64,000 bases of DNA from CAWHQZ01 sp963831645 (GTDB taxonomy: Bacteria; Pseudomonadota; Alphaproteobacteria; Rhizobiales; Aestuariivirgaceae), in the NCBI GenBank assembly GCA_963831645.1, contig CAWHQZ010000017.1:248001-312000 (forward strand), written 5' to 3'. The notes under the pieces were generated by a model. The model saw only the letters and a list, made by a program, of their open reading frames with translations, made no database searches and had not been told where the DNA came from. A program made the translations under genes and the position numbers. Position 1 is the first letter of the stretch. Every line of letters starts with the position of its first letter. Below are positions 9,676 through 19,445 of this stretch, in pieces.

Positions 9676-11217
9676 CTACTTGGTGATGAGGGGCCAGTAG
9701 ACAACCGCGTAGATGAGCAGAAGGGTGATGGACGCCACCGTCATTCGCCAGCCGGACCGCACAAAGTCGGCGGCCTTAAGATAGCCGGAAGCATAGATGA
9801 TGGTGAAGGCCGGGTGGGCGGCAGCGGTGATGTAGGCGAAGGCGGAAGCGATTGCCGTGATGAACCCGACGATCAGCGGGTCATCGCCGGCGACACTTGC
9901 GGTGTTGAGCACGACAGGGCCCAGCACAGCGACCGCTGCGCCGGCAGTCATCGTGTTGGTGACGAAGGTCGTGAGCAGCGCGATGGCGGCCCACAGTCCG
10001 ATGCCCTTGTCGGCGCCGAACGGCGCCACCAGCTCGATGAACGACTGGGCCACCCACAGCGCGGCGCCGGTTTCCTTCATCTCCACGCCCAGCGAAATCG
10101 CCGCTGCGTACAAGAGCACGACGCCCCAATTCACGCCGGCGTTGACATCTTCCCAGCGGACCAGGCCCGTCACGAGAAACGCACAGGCGCCCAGAATCGC
10201 CACGATGCCCAGGCCCAGCGATTCCGAAAGCGCAATCCAGCCGATGATCGTGACCGTGAAAAGGGCGATCGCCAGCCAGTCGGCCGGCCGTAACGGTCCC
10301 TCCATCGCCACCTGCGCCCGTAGCCGTACCACCGCCCGCGACAGGTCCGTATACTCCGGCCGGAACGTCATGTAGAGCAGCGCCGTGACCACCGGCAGCT
10401 GCAGCAGGAACATTGGATAGGCGAAGACGATCCAGGTCAGGTAGTCCACCAGATAGCGGTCGGTTTCAGGGTTCGTCGGGTCGTAGAAGAAGTCCTTCCA
10501 GTATCCGATCATGATGGCGTTGCGCGCCCCGCCCGACGGAGTGCCGATTCCGGCGATCGCGCAGCCGTAGGAAATGGACAGGAGCAGCACGGCTGCCAGG
10601 TTCTTGACCTTCTTCGGATCGTTCGAGGTCAGGCTGACGAGCGTGACACCGACCGGCAGCATCATCGCCGCCACGGTGTGTTCGCCGATGAACGCGGCGA
10701 GTAATCCGCACACCAGCGTAACTCCGAAGCTCACCCAGAAGGTGCTCGTGCCGGTGAACCGCACGATCACCCAGGCGATGCGCCGGTCGAGCTTCTGCTT
10801 GACGATCGCCACGGCGAGCATGAGCGAGCCCATGATGAACAGCACGCTGTCGGTCATCAGGCTCTTGGCGACGGTAGTCGAATCGATGCCCAGCAGCACG
10901 ACCTGGCCGACGATGATCAGGAGCGCCACGGTAGGCAGCGGTATGGGTTCGGTAATGAACAGGATGGTCGCCATCAGCGACATGGCGAGGACGATCTGCC
11001 CCTCCTTGGAAAGTCCCTCCGGCGTCGGCATCACCATGAACGCCAGACCTGCGAGAATGGCGAGGAAGAACCACTTGGTCTCCCAGAAGTAGTGAAGGTT
11101 GAGCTGCCTGCGCAGCACCAGCAGCCGCTGGTAACCGCGGCGCCGGAACCGGTGCAGGCGGGCAACTGGCTGATGGGCTTGCAGGCTGTCGCGGGGCAGC
11201 GAAAAAACGGCGGTCAT
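9676..11217 (-). CDS. DASS/SLC13-family anion:sodium symporter
   Basis: This 513-residue inner-membrane protein has a basic N-terminus of about 45 residues, then roughly 11-12 hydrophobic spans. Signature-like segments include FITEPIPLPTVALLI, IGEHTVAAMMLPVG (SNT-like sodium/substrate motif region) and TNTMTAGAAVAVLGPVV near the end. The family imports di- and tricarboxylates, sulfate or related anions with sodium. The start has AAGGGA ten bases upstream. It sits upstream of the universal stress gene on the same strand and diverges from two M20 peptidases; the substrate cannot be read from sequence. Confidence 0.88.
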   Translation of the reverse strand: MTAVFSLPRDSLQAHQPVARLHRFRRRGYQRLLVLRRQLNLHYFWETKWFFLAILAGLAFMVMPTPEGLSKEGQIVLAMSLMATILFITEPIPLPTVALLIIVGQVVLLGIDSTTVAKSLMTDSVLFIMGSLMLAVAIVKQKLDRRIAWVIVRFTGTSTFWVSFGVTLVCGLLAAFIGEHTVAAMMLPVGVTLVSLTSNDPKKVKNLAAVLLLSISYGCAIAGIGTPSGGARNAIMIGYWKDFFYDPTNPETDRYLVDYLTWIVFAYPMFLLQLPVVTALLYMTFRPEYTDLSRAVVRLRAQVAMEGPLRPADWLAIALFTVTIIGWIALSESLGLGIVAILGACAFLVTGLVRWEDVNAGVNWGVVLLYAAAISLGVEMKETGAALWVAQSFIELVAPFGADKGIGLWAAIALLTTFVTNTMTAGAAVAVLGPVVLNTASVAGDDPLIVGFITAIASAFAYITAAAHPAFTIIYASGYLKAADFVRSGWRMTVASITLLLIYAVVYWPLITK

Positions 11218-11279
11218 CAGGATTCCCTTGTCACCGGGACCCCGGCGTCATAGGGCTCCGGTGGCTCAAGGGAGAGTAG

Positions 11280-12686
11280 ATGACAGCGGTTGCCGATTTG
11301 TTGCACGAAGCCGACCGGAGCTTCGAGGGTTCTGTTTCCCGGCTTTTCGAGTTCCTTCGCATCGCCAGCGTCTCGACGGACCCGGCCTACGACGACCAGT
11401 GCCTCCGGGCTGCCCAGTGGATGCAGGGCTTGCTCGAGGGCATGGGTTTCAGCGCCCGCCAGGTCGCAACTCCGGCGCATCCGGTGGTGATCGGCCGCTA
11501 CGAGCCCGATCGAGTTCATCCTGGCATGCTCCACATCCTGCTGTACGGCCACTACGACGTGCAGCCGCCCGACCCGATTGAGCTGTGGAAGACGCCGCCT
11601 TTTGAGCCTTCGCGCCGGAAGGGAAAAAACGGCGTCGAAAGCATTTACGCCCGCGGCGCCTGTGACGACAAGGGCCAAGTCATGACCATGCTGGAAGCTT
11701 GCCGTGTATGGTTAAGCAGTCGCGGCCGGCTGCCGTTTCGCACCACGGTGCTGATCGAGGGCGACGAGGAATCCGATTGTACGCACGTCGATGCGTTCCT
11801 CGCCAAACACCGCAAGGAGCTCGCCGCCGACCTTGCCCTCGTCTGCGACACCTCGATGTGGAGCGCCCGCACGCCCGCCATAACCACGAGGCTTCGCGGC
11901 TGCCTCGGCGAGGAGGTGCGTGTTCGAGGGCCCCGGGTCGATCTCCATTCCGGCGGCTATGGTCCGGCTGCCGCCAACCCCATCCACGTGTTGTGCCGGG
12001 CGTTGAGCGACCTTCACGATGGCGACGGACGTATCCGCATCGCCGGATTCTACGACGGCGTCTCGAAGGTGCCGGCGGCGACGCTCGCCCGGTGGCAGAG
12101 GCTTCGCTTTGACGGCCGCAGGTTCCTGCGCCAGGTGGGCCTCGAGGAATCGAAGGGTGAAAAATCCTATTCAATCCTCGAGCAACTGTGGGCGAGGCCG
12201 ACCTGCGAGATCAACGGCATCGTCGGCGGTTATACGGGGGAGGGCGGCAAGACGGTCATTCCGTCCGAAGCATCGGCCAAGCTGACCTTCAGGCTGGTGG
12301 GCAGGCAGAAGCCGGCGGCCATTCGCAGGGCCTTTCGGCGCTTTATCTCGCAGCGCATGCCTGCCGACTGCCGGGCGACGTTCGCCGGCACGGGCGGCAG
12401 CAGCGGAGCGATCGAGTTGGCGGAGGATGATCCGCTGATCGCCAGAGCGGCGGCAGCGCTCGGGTCCGAGTGGCGTTGCGAACCAGCCCGCATCGGATCG
12501 GGAGGATCGATACCGATCGTGGAGAGCTTCCAGCGCGTGCTCGGCATGAGTTCGCTTCTGACCGGCTTCAGTCTGGACGACGACGGCGCCCATAGCCCCA
12601 ATGAAAAATACGACGTGCCGAGCTACCGCCGCGGCATTCGTAGCTGGATACGAATATTCGAGGCACTGAGCGATACCAGCCGATGA
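11280..12686 (+). CDS. M20-family dipeptidase, copy 1
   Basis: This 468-residue metallopeptidase has a metal-binding HYDVQPPDP near residue 96, GACDDKG near residue 129, the catalytic-base segment EGDEES, HSGGYGPAAANP of the dimerisation domain, and GSGGSIP followed by HSPNEKYD at the C-terminus. It should hydrolyse dipeptides or N-acyl amino acids with two zinc ions in the cytosol. It is a clear paralogue of the next gene, with parallel motifs throughout and an ATGA overlap, so the pair arose by tandem duplication. A GGGAGAG site precedes the start. Confidence 0.9.
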   Translation: MTAVADLLHEADRSFEGSVSRLFEFLRIASVSTDPAYDDQCLRAAQWMQGLLEGMGFSARQVATPAHPVVIGRYEPDRVHPGMLHILLYGHYDVQPPDPIELWKTPPFEPSRRKGKNGVESIYARGACDDKGQVMTMLEACRVWLSSRGRLPFRTTVLIEGDEESDCTHVDAFLAKHRKELAADLALVCDTSMWSARTPAITTRLRGCLGEEVRVRGPRVDLHSGGYGPAAANPIHVLCRALSDLHDGDGRIRIAGFYDGVSKVPAATLARWQRLRFDGRRFLRQVGLEESKGEKSYSILEQLWARPTCEINGIVGGYTGEGGKTVIPSEASAKLTFRLVGRQKPAAIRRAFRRFISQRMPADCRATFAGTGGSSGAIELAEDDPLIARAAAALGSEWRCEPARIGSGGSIPIVESFQRVLGMSSLLTGFSLDDDGAHSPNEKYDVPSYRRGIRSWIRIFEALSDTSR

Positions 12687-14071
12687 ACCCCCTGCCGAAA
12701 ATCCTCGCCAACGTCGACGCGGGACTCGATCGGAGCGTCGAGCGGCTGTTCGAGTTCGTCCGCATCCCGTCTGTTTCCACCGATCCGCAATTCAAGGCGC
12801 AGTGCCGGCAGGCTGCTCTGTATCTGGTCGACGAGCTCGGCCGGCTGGGGTTTGTGGCGTCATTGCGCGACACGCCCGGTCACCCGATGGTCGTCGCTCA
12901 CTATGAGCCGCCGGGGGTCGCGAGCTCACCGCATGTTCTTTTCTACGGCCACTATGACGTGCAACCGCCCGACCCGGTCGAGAAATGGACGAGCCCGCCC
13001 TTCGAGCCCGAGCGCCGGAAGGACGGCGATGGCGTCGAGCGTCTGTATGGCCGCGGCGTCTCCGACGACAAGGGTCAGCTCATGACCTTCATCGAGGCGT
13101 TTCGGGCCTGGCTGGGCTCTGGTGCGCCTTTACCGGCGCAGATCACGGTCCTGATTGAAGGCGAGGAGGAATCGGGATCGCCGAGTCTCGAGCCTTTTCT
13201 CGCCGCCAATCGCCACGAATTATCCTGCGATACCGCTTTCGTGTGCGATACCGACATGTGGGATGCCGGAACGCCGGCGATCACTACGCGCCTGCGCGGA
13301 ATCGTACACGAGGAGATGACCATCACGGGTCCGCGCATCGACCTTCACTCGGGTGCGTTCGGCGGCGCCGCCATGAATCCCATTCGCGTACTTGCCCGGG
13401 TGCTGGCCAGTCTGCACGACGACAAGGGCCGAGTTACCATTCCCGACTTTTACGACGGCGTGACCGAATTGCCGGCCGCCACCAAAAGGCAATGGAGGTC
13501 GCTCAAGTTCTCGGAGAAGAAATTCCTGGGCGCGGTAGGCTTGCGCAAGCCGGCCGGAGAACGTGGCCGCACGGTGCTGGAGCAGATTTGGTCACGGCCC
13601 ACGCTCGAGTTCAACGGCATCACAGGAGGCTATACCGGCAAGGGTACGAAAACGGTCCTGCCTTCGCAGGCCAGTGTGAAGATTTCCTTCCGCCTCGTCG
13701 GCAAGCAAGATCCCCGGAAAGTTCGTGCCGCGTTCCGCCGGCACGTCAAAGCGCTGATCCCGGACGACTGCCGGGTGAGCTTCGCGGGCAGGGCGGCGAG
13801 TCCGGCGATCGCCATTGCCGAAGACAATCCCAGGCTCGCCGCAGCTGCCGCCGCCCTCAAGGAAGAGTTCGGACGCGATGCAGTCCTCATAGGATCAGGC
13901 GGCTCGATTCCGGTCGTGCACAGCTTCAAGCGCATCCTCGGCATGGACAGCGTGCTGATGGGCTTCAGCCTCGATGACGATGCCATCCACTCGCCGAATG
14001 AGAGGTACAATCTCTCGAGCTATCACCGCGGCATCCGAAGCTGGGTGCGTGTCCTCGCCAGGCTCGGGTGA
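12683..14071 (+). CDS. M20-family dipeptidase, copy 2
   Basis: This 462-residue paralogue of the preceding gene has the same landmarks: HYDVQPPDP, GVSDDKGQ, EGEEESGSPS, DLHSGAFGGAAMNP, GSGGSIPVVHSFKRILGM and HSPNERYN. Its ATG lies four bases inside the end of copy 1, so translation is likely coupled. The two proteins may act on different dipeptides or form hetero-oligomers, but the sequence alone does not tell. Most metal ligands known for the M20 family are present in both. Confidence 0.9.
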   Translation: MNPLPKILANVDAGLDRSVERLFEFVRIPSVSTDPQFKAQCRQAALYLVDELGRLGFVASLRDTPGHPMVVAHYEPPGVASSPHVLFYGHYDVQPPDPVEKWTSPPFEPERRKDGDGVERLYGRGVSDDKGQLMTFIEAFRAWLGSGAPLPAQITVLIEGEEESGSPSLEPFLAANRHELSCDTAFVCDTDMWDAGTPAITTRLRGIVHEEMTITGPRIDLHSGAFGGAAMNPIRVLARVLASLHDDKGRVTIPDFYDGVTELPAATKRQWRSLKFSEKKFLGAVGLRKPAGERGRTVLEQIWSRPTLEFNGITGGYTGKGTKTVLPSQASVKISFRLVGKQDPRKVRAAFRRHVKALIPDDCRVSFAGRAASPAIAIAEDNPRLAAAAAALKEEFGRDAVLIGSGGSIPVVHSFKRILGMDSVLMGFSLDDDAIHSPNERYNLSSYHRGIRSWVRVLARLG

Positions 14072-14163
14072 GACCAATAATCGCTTTGACGCGGCTGCGC
14101 TTTGGCCCTCGAAAAATTCCGCGCAGCGGCTATCCTGTGCTCATAAACGAACGGGGAATCGTC

Positions 14164-15775
14164 ATGTTTCATCAGATAACGCTGGTCGCTCTGAGCTTGC
14201 TTGTCTCCGCCGTCATCTGCCGGCCCGCCGGCGCTGCCGGCAACGAGGCGGTGGCGGCGACCATCGAGTCCTTCATAACGGCCGGAAACGCCGTGCTCGC
14301 TGACGAGACCGATGATCAGCGTCTCGCCGATATCTACCTTTACTATTCCGATCGCGACTTCAAACCCATCTGGACCCGGGATTCGGGCGCCAAGACCAAG
14401 GCGAAGGTGTTGCTCAGCGTGCTGAAAGCCGCCGCCGAGCATGGCCTCGACCCACGCGACTATTCGATCGACGAAATCGAGGAGCGCCTCGACTCCACCG
14501 ACCCGGAACTGCTCGCCGAGCTGGACCTCCTGATCTCGGATGTCTTCGCCGACTATGGTCGCGACCTGGCCAAGGGACGAATCGATCCGGCGAGCACGAG
14601 TTCCGAAATCCACGTCAAGCCGAAGGGACCGGGACCGTTGAGCCTCATTGACGGCGCCGAAGATGCCGAAGACATCGAGCCCTACCTCGCCACCGTGGCG
14701 CCGAGCGCCTGGGAATACGCCGCGCTGAAAGGCGGGCTGGCCGACTATCGGGCTATCGCGGCGGCAGGTGGTTGGCCGGCCGTGCCGGAGGGGCCCACCC
14801 TCAAGCCCGGCATGGATGATGCGCGCGTCCCCATCCTGCGCAAGCGCTTGTCAGCGACCGGTGAATTCAAGGGTGACGCGAATGACGCCGCGACCGTCTA
14901 CGACGAGGCGCTGGTTGATGCCGTAAAGGCCTTCCAGGAGCGCCACGGTCTCAATGGCGATGGCGCCATCGGTCCGGGGACATTCGCCGCGTTGAACGTC
15001 CCGGTTGAGGACCGCATTGCACAGCTGGTGATCAACCTCGAGCGCCGTCGCTGGATCGAGGACGATCTGGGCAAGGAGTACGTGTTCGTCAATCTCGCGG
15101 ATGCGCGGCTGCAGGTGCTGCGCAAAAGCGGCGCTGAGAGCGAAGTCGTTCACGAGGCGCGACTCGTGGTGGGCGAGCCCACCAGGCGCACCCCCGTGTT
15201 CACGGAAGACATGAGCTTTGTCGTCTTCAACCCCTATCTGGGAGGTTCCGCCCTCCATCGCCAACAACGAGTATCTTCCCAAGCTGAAACAGGATCCGGG
15301 CTATCTTGCACGCCAGGACATCCGCATCCTGAGTGCCTCCGGCGAGGTCAACCCCTGGAGTGTGAACTGGTCGTCGGTAAAGCGCCTGCCATACCGGCTC
15401 CGGCAGGATTCCGGTCAAGGGAATGCGCTCGGCCGCATCAAGTTCATGTTTCCCAATCCATACAACATCTACATCCACGATACGCCGTCGAAACGGCTGT
15501 TCGAGAAAGAGCAGCGGTTCTTCTCGCACGGCTGCATGCGTGTGCAGCACCCCGCGCTCCTCGCCGAGGTGCTTCTGAAGGACCAGGGCTGGACGGCGAA
15601 CAGGATCGAAACGCAGATAAACTCCGGCAAGCAGCGGATCGTGAACCTTGACTCGAAGATCCCGGTCCATGTCACCTATCTCACCGCCTGGGTGGATAAG
15701 GCGGGCGTGGTGCAATTCCGTCCCGATGTCTATGGCCGGGACAAGCCGCTCATCGCGGCCCTCGTCAAAGACTAG
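14164..15775 (+). CDS. L,D-transpeptidase (YcbB/LdtD-type), one frameshift
   Basis: The product is about 536 residues after removing one extra C near 15238. It has a signal peptide (residues 1-25, ending PAGAAG), a helical N-terminal region, a peptidoglycan-binding repeat (AVKAFQERHGLNGDGAIGPGTFAALN) and a YkuD catalytic domain with the active-site cysteine in FFSHGCMRVQHP. It forms 3-3 peptidoglycan crosslinks in the periplasm. The shift falls inside the conserved NPYWEVPPSIANNEYLP stretch, which is restored exactly by the correction. Length and domain order match the YcbB family. Confidence 0.88.
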
Positions 15776-15786
15776 ATCGGCTGCAG

Positions 15787-17394
15787 ATGGCCGGTGAAGC
15801 CAGGGCGCTAGCGTTTCGCTGGGTCGACGATCATCACGCCGATTGGTCGCAATGGAACGCGCTCATCTGGGACCTGGCTGAGACCGCATGGCGGGAATAT
15901 CGATCGGCCGAGTGGTATGTGCGCAAGCTTCGCGGCGAAGGCTTTACGGTCGAGGAGGGCTCCGGCGGCATGCCGACCGCCTTTTCGGCGACCTGGTCGA
16001 ACGGCAAAGGCCCGACGATCATGGCATACGCCGAATACGATGCCGTGCCGGGCAATTGCCAGATCGCCGATGTCTATCGTGCGCCGCGCCGCGGCTTGTC
16101 CCGGTTTGCCGGCGGCCACACCGACCCGCATTCGGCTCTCGGCATGGGAGCCCTGACCGGCCTACTCGCGGCGAAGGCCGCCATGGAGCAAATGGGGATT
16201 GCCGGCACGCTTCGGTTCATGGGCGAACCGGCCGAGAAGGTACGGGGGTCGAAGCCGATCCATGCCGCCAGGAACTACTATGACGGGCTTGATGCCATCT
16301 TGTCCTTTCACCCCTTCTACATTCTGCCCCTGTGCAACACGGTGCGCTGGGACACTCATTGCGGGCCCTATTACTGCGTCGTGTATCTGTTCCTCTGTGA
16401 GCGGCCGGAGACGTGGCTCCAGGAGTTGCCGTCGGGCGCCGGCATGCCGATCCCGGCGGCGCACACCGAGGCGCGCGCTCCCGGCGCCAACGACGCCGCG
16501 GTCGCCATGTATACGCTGTCGAAGATGGCGCGCGACCACATGCTGCCCCATGCGGGCACCTGGAGCGTGAACGAGGTCATTCTCGCCTCCGGCCAGGCGA
16601 CCGCCGACAATCTCGCCGCCCAGATGGCCCAGGTCGCATACGCGATTCGCGCCTCCTCGAAAGACATGCTGGACAAGGTCATGACGGTGCTGGACCGCAA
16701 CGCCGATGCTGCGGCAGCCGCTGCCCACTGCACCGTTCACAAGCATTGGGTGTCGAAATCCAGGCCCGGCCTCGCCAATCATGTCATGGCCGAAGTGACG
16801 TATCGAAATCTGGTCGCCGCCGGTGCGCCCCGCTGGGGTGGCGCCGCCATCGCCTGCGCCCGGAAGCTGCAGAAAGAGGTTGGGCTGGAGCCGATGCCGC
16901 GGCCGTTCCTCAAAGAAACGGAGGAGTTCATTGCGCCGCAGGACGCTGAGCGAAAGTTGCGCGCCGACATTCCGGCCTGGCAGACGCATTACACGTCGGA
17001 TGACTACACCGACATGAGCTGGCATGCGCCGACGGCGCGCTTTTACATCGGCCGTCCGACCCTCGCGGCGCCTGAGGGTTTTGTCTATCCCGATTGGGTG
17101 CTCAATGCGCTCGGCGGCATTCCGGAGACCATCGACCCGACCGTGCGGTCGGCGGCGCGGACCATCGCCGGCGCCATCCTCGATCTGATGACTGACAAGG
17201 GAGCGCTTGCGGCGGCGCGAGCGGAATTCATCCAGCGCACCGGTGGCGGCATCGGCGGCGCCGCCTGGGAGCGGCCATGGTGCGACTACCCGCCTCCCAT
17301 CGAATTCCCCTGGCCGCGCTACTTCGAAACGCCGAGCGGTCGCGAATGGTGGATTCCGGAAACCGGGGAGGACCGGAAGCTTGCCCGAGCCTGA
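15787..17394 (+). CDS. M20-family amidohydrolase, AbgB-like
   Basis: This 535-residue protein resembles the p-aminobenzoyl-glutamate hydrolase subunit B group: AYAEYDAVPGNCQ (residues 78-90), GGHTDPHSALGMGALTG with metal-binding His, the GEPAEKVRGSKP segment, and a C-terminal DYTDMSWHAPTARFYIG. It is likely a cytosolic amidohydrolase acting on an N-acyl amino acid or peptide-like substrate. No abgA or abgT partner is visible nearby. It starts 11 bases after the L,D-transpeptidase stop on the same strand, so co-transcription is possible. The true substrate is unknown. Confidence 0.85.
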   Translation: MAGEARALAFRWVDDHHADWSQWNALIWDLAETAWREYRSAEWYVRKLRGEGFTVEEGSGGMPTAFSATWSNGKGPTIMAYAEYDAVPGNCQIADVYRAPRRGLSRFAGGHTDPHSALGMGALTGLLAAKAAMEQMGIAGTLRFMGEPAEKVRGSKPIHAARNYYDGLDAILSFHPFYILPLCNTVRWDTHCGPYYCVVYLFLCERPETWLQELPSGAGMPIPAAHTEARAPGANDAAVAMYTLSKMARDHMLPHAGTWSVNEVILASGQATADNLAAQMAQVAYAIRASSKDMLDKVMTVLDRNADAAAAAAHCTVHKHWVSKSRPGLANHVMAEVTYRNLVAAGAPRWGGAAIACARKLQKEVGLEPMPRPFLKETEEFIAPQDAERKLRADIPAWQTHYTSDDYTDMSWHAPTARFYIGRPTLAAPEGFVYPDWVLNALGGIPETIDPTVRSAARTIAGAILDLMTDKGALAAARAEFIQRTGGGIGGAAWERPWCDYPPPIEFPWPRYFETPSGREWWIPETGEDRKLARA

Positions 17395-17406
17395 TTTTGC
17401 CTGACT

Positions 17407-18096
17407 TCAGCTCGCCGGCGGATAGATTTCGCGGACGAGCTTCTGCCGGATCGCGGTCGCGAACTGGGTGAAATCGTGGGCGACCTCCACGAAGGCGTCG
17501 GGCCCGCCGATCACACTGCGCCTGTAGTAGATGTCAAGACGCGGGTCGTCCGAGAGGATCGCCAGTCCGTTGATGGTGATGCCGCGCCGCATCGCCGCGT
17601 CGCGCGCCGGCTCGACATCCGGAGGGGCGTTGTTGCGGCCGTCGCCGGAGACATCGATCACCCGGCGCTCGCCATCGAACTCGTTGCTCTCGATGAGGTA
17701 GGTGCAAAAATCGATCGCATGTCCCATCGCGGTGCTTCCGGAAAAGCTGCGCCGCGCCGCAAGGCTGACCAGAAATCCGAATGCCTTGGCCGTGCGGGCG
17801 TCGTGAACGTGGTGGAACGGCAGCACCATCGCCGAGGTTCCAGGCACGCTCCACTGCACCATCGTGACTGCCATGCCCGCCTCTCCGAGACTTTCGATCG
17901 CCGCGATCACCTCCGGATGCGCGAAGGCCTGCGAAATACCCTGCATCTGAAGCTCGAACTCGCGGCCGTCGACGCTCGCTGAAGTGTCGACCGCGAGGAT
18001 CAACTCCAGTGCAACCGGGGTTCGCAGCTCCTGCCCCGTGGCGACGACGCTTCCGAGCAGAGCACCGGCGGCCGCGATGCAGGACAGCATGCGCAT
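17407..18096 (-). CDS. DUF1194 (von Willebrand A-like) secreted protein, copy 1
   Basis: This 229-residue protein has a signal peptide (about residues 1-21) followed by one VWA-like fold: MIDAS-type DTSASVD at residues 36-42, the second-strand SGSTAMGHAIDF, and DVSGDGRNN near residue 150. DUF1194 proteins are exported and have no established function. Its start overlaps the stop of a second DUF1194 gene by one base (TGATG), so the two form an operon. It is one of four members in this window. Confidence 0.88.
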   Translation of the reverse strand: MRMLSCIAAAGALLGSVVATGQELRTPVALELILAVDTSASVDGREFELQMQGISQAFAHPEVIAAIESLGEAGMAVTMVQWSVPGTSAMVLPFHHVHDARTAKAFGFLVSLAARRSFSGSTAMGHAIDFCTYLIESNEFDGERRVIDVSGDGRNNAPPDVEPARDAAMRRGITINGLAILSDDPRLDIYYRRSVIGGPDAFVEVAHDFTQFATAIRQKLVREIYPPAS

Positions 18097-18809
18097 CAGT
18101 CGGGCCTGTCCAGCAGCGCCAGTCGCTGAAGGAGTTCGCGCGCCAGCTTCTTGCGCATCGCGGCCGCGAAGTCCGAATAGCTTTCCGCCACCATGACGAA
18201 CGAGCCGGCGCCCCCCGCTACCGATGTCTCATAGTAGCGAAGAAGGCCCGGATCACCGTCGAGCACCGCCAGACCATTGATGACGAGGCCGTGGGCGAGG
18301 GCGCGGGCCCGGGCTTCCGGCGGTTCGGGTCCGGCGTTGTTGCGCCCGTCGCCGGAAATGTCGATTTTCTGTTCCTCGCCGGCATATGGGTTGCTGCGGA
18401 TGAGTTCGCTGGAGAAGTCGATCGCCCGGCCGATGCCGGTGTGGTAGCCCGACTCATACCGTTTCGTGGCCGCGATCTCGTTCGCGAATGCAAGCGCCGA
18501 CGCCCGGTCGGTGAGCAGCCGCCACGGCGGCTCCTGGTGATTGCTGGACGTGCCGTTCCACTGTACCACGGTAGCGACCACGCCCGATCGCCGTGCGGCG
18601 ATGAGCGCGATGACTTCCTCGTCCCGAAAGGCGTCGGCGATACCCCTCATCTGGAGCTCGAATTCGAGGTCGTTGACACTGAGAGAACAATCGATGGCAA
18701 GAACGAGTTCGAGAGAAACGGGGTTGAGCGCCGTGGCGCTGAGGGGCGCCGAACCTGGCGCAAAGGCGGCCAGAACGCAGGCCGCGATCATTCCTGAGCG
18801 AAGCGGCAT
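18096..18809 (-). CDS. DUF1194 (von Willebrand A-like) secreted protein, copy 2
   Basis: This 237-residue protein has a signal peptide, a MIDAS-like DCSLSVN near residue 40, SGYHTGIGRAIDF and DISGDGRNN. It is the upstream gene of a two-gene operon with copy 1. The first ATG (18809) overlaps the start region of the divergent copper-chaperone reading frame. Translation may instead begin at the internal ATG at 18791, which directly precedes the hydrophobic leader. The second MIDAS residue is Ser-Leu-Ser rather than the Ser-Ala-Ser of copy 1. Function is unknown. Confidence 0.86.
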   Translation of the reverse strand: MPLRSGMIAACVLAAFAPGSAPLSATALNPVSLELVLAIDCSLSVNDLEFELQMRGIADAFRDEEVIALIAARRSGVVATVVQWNGTSSNHQEPPWRLLTDRASALAFANEIAATKRYESGYHTGIGRAIDFSSELIRSNPYAGEEQKIDISGDGRNNAGPEPPEARARALAHGLVINGLAVLDGDPGLLRYYETSVAGGAGSFVMVAESYSDFAAAMRKKLARELLQRLALLDRPD

Positions 18810-18814
18810 GGTTC

Positions 18815-19321
18815 GTGCGTTGCTCTTCGAGGTTCGTGCGCGGACGTTGCTTGCGTGCTTCCTCGCATTCGCCGTTGACGACAGCCTCGTCCCTTTCAGC
18901 GCTGGCCGGCGGCATCGTGGTCACCGAGGCGTACGCGCGCGCGACAATCGCCGCGGTGAAGACGGGGGCCGTCTACATGCTCATCACCAATTCCGGCGGC
19001 GCCGATCGGTTGCGGGCTGCCGCCACCCCCGCTGCCGCCCGCGCCGAGCTGCACAGGCACACCGAAGAGAACGGCGTCATGTCCATGACCGCGGTCAAAT
19101 GCCTCGTGATCCCGGCTGGCGAGACGGTCGCGTTTGAACCGGGATCGCTGCATGTGATGCTCTTCGGCGTGACATCGCCGCTCCTCGAGGGCTCCGAGAT
19201 TGCGTTGACGCTCCGTTTTGATGAGGCGGGAGAGGTTACCGTGCAGGTGCCGGTCCGGGGCATCGCGGCAGGCGCCGGCGAGGGTGGCCGCGGCTCGCAT
19301 CGCGTCGAGATTTGCGATTGA
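18815..19321 (+). CDS. PCu(A)C-type periplasmic copper chaperone, start uncertain
   Basis: The core (about residues 33-150) is a PCu(A)C domain: GGIVVTEAYARA, TGAVYMLITNSGG, then the copper-binding histidine and methionines in HRHTEENGVMSM and LHVMLFGV. This fold delivers Cu(I) to cytochrome oxidase Cu-A or other sites. The first about 30 residues in this frame do not look like a leader. A better one (MVRALLFEVRARTLLACFLAFA) lies in another frame from 18808, so a base error near 18895 may have split the leader from the domain. The core call is firm; the start is not. Confidence 0.72.
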   Translation: MRCSSRFVRGRCLRASSHSPLTTASSLSALAGGIVVTEAYARATIAAVKTGAVYMLITNSGGADRLRAAATPAAARAELHRHTEENGVMSMTAVKCLVIPAGETVAFEPGSLHVMLFGVTSPLLEGSEIALTLRFDEAGEVTVQVPVRGIAAGAGEGGRGSHRVEICD

Positions 19322-19445
19322 TCGGGACTTGCAACGGTGCTCGTGCACTTCCGGGCGTGAAGGTCGCGCAATCCAGATCATGGCCTTGCAATCTCCACAT
19401 CGCAGCGCGCGAGGCAAGCCGGATTGAGCCAATGTCGTTGAGCCG

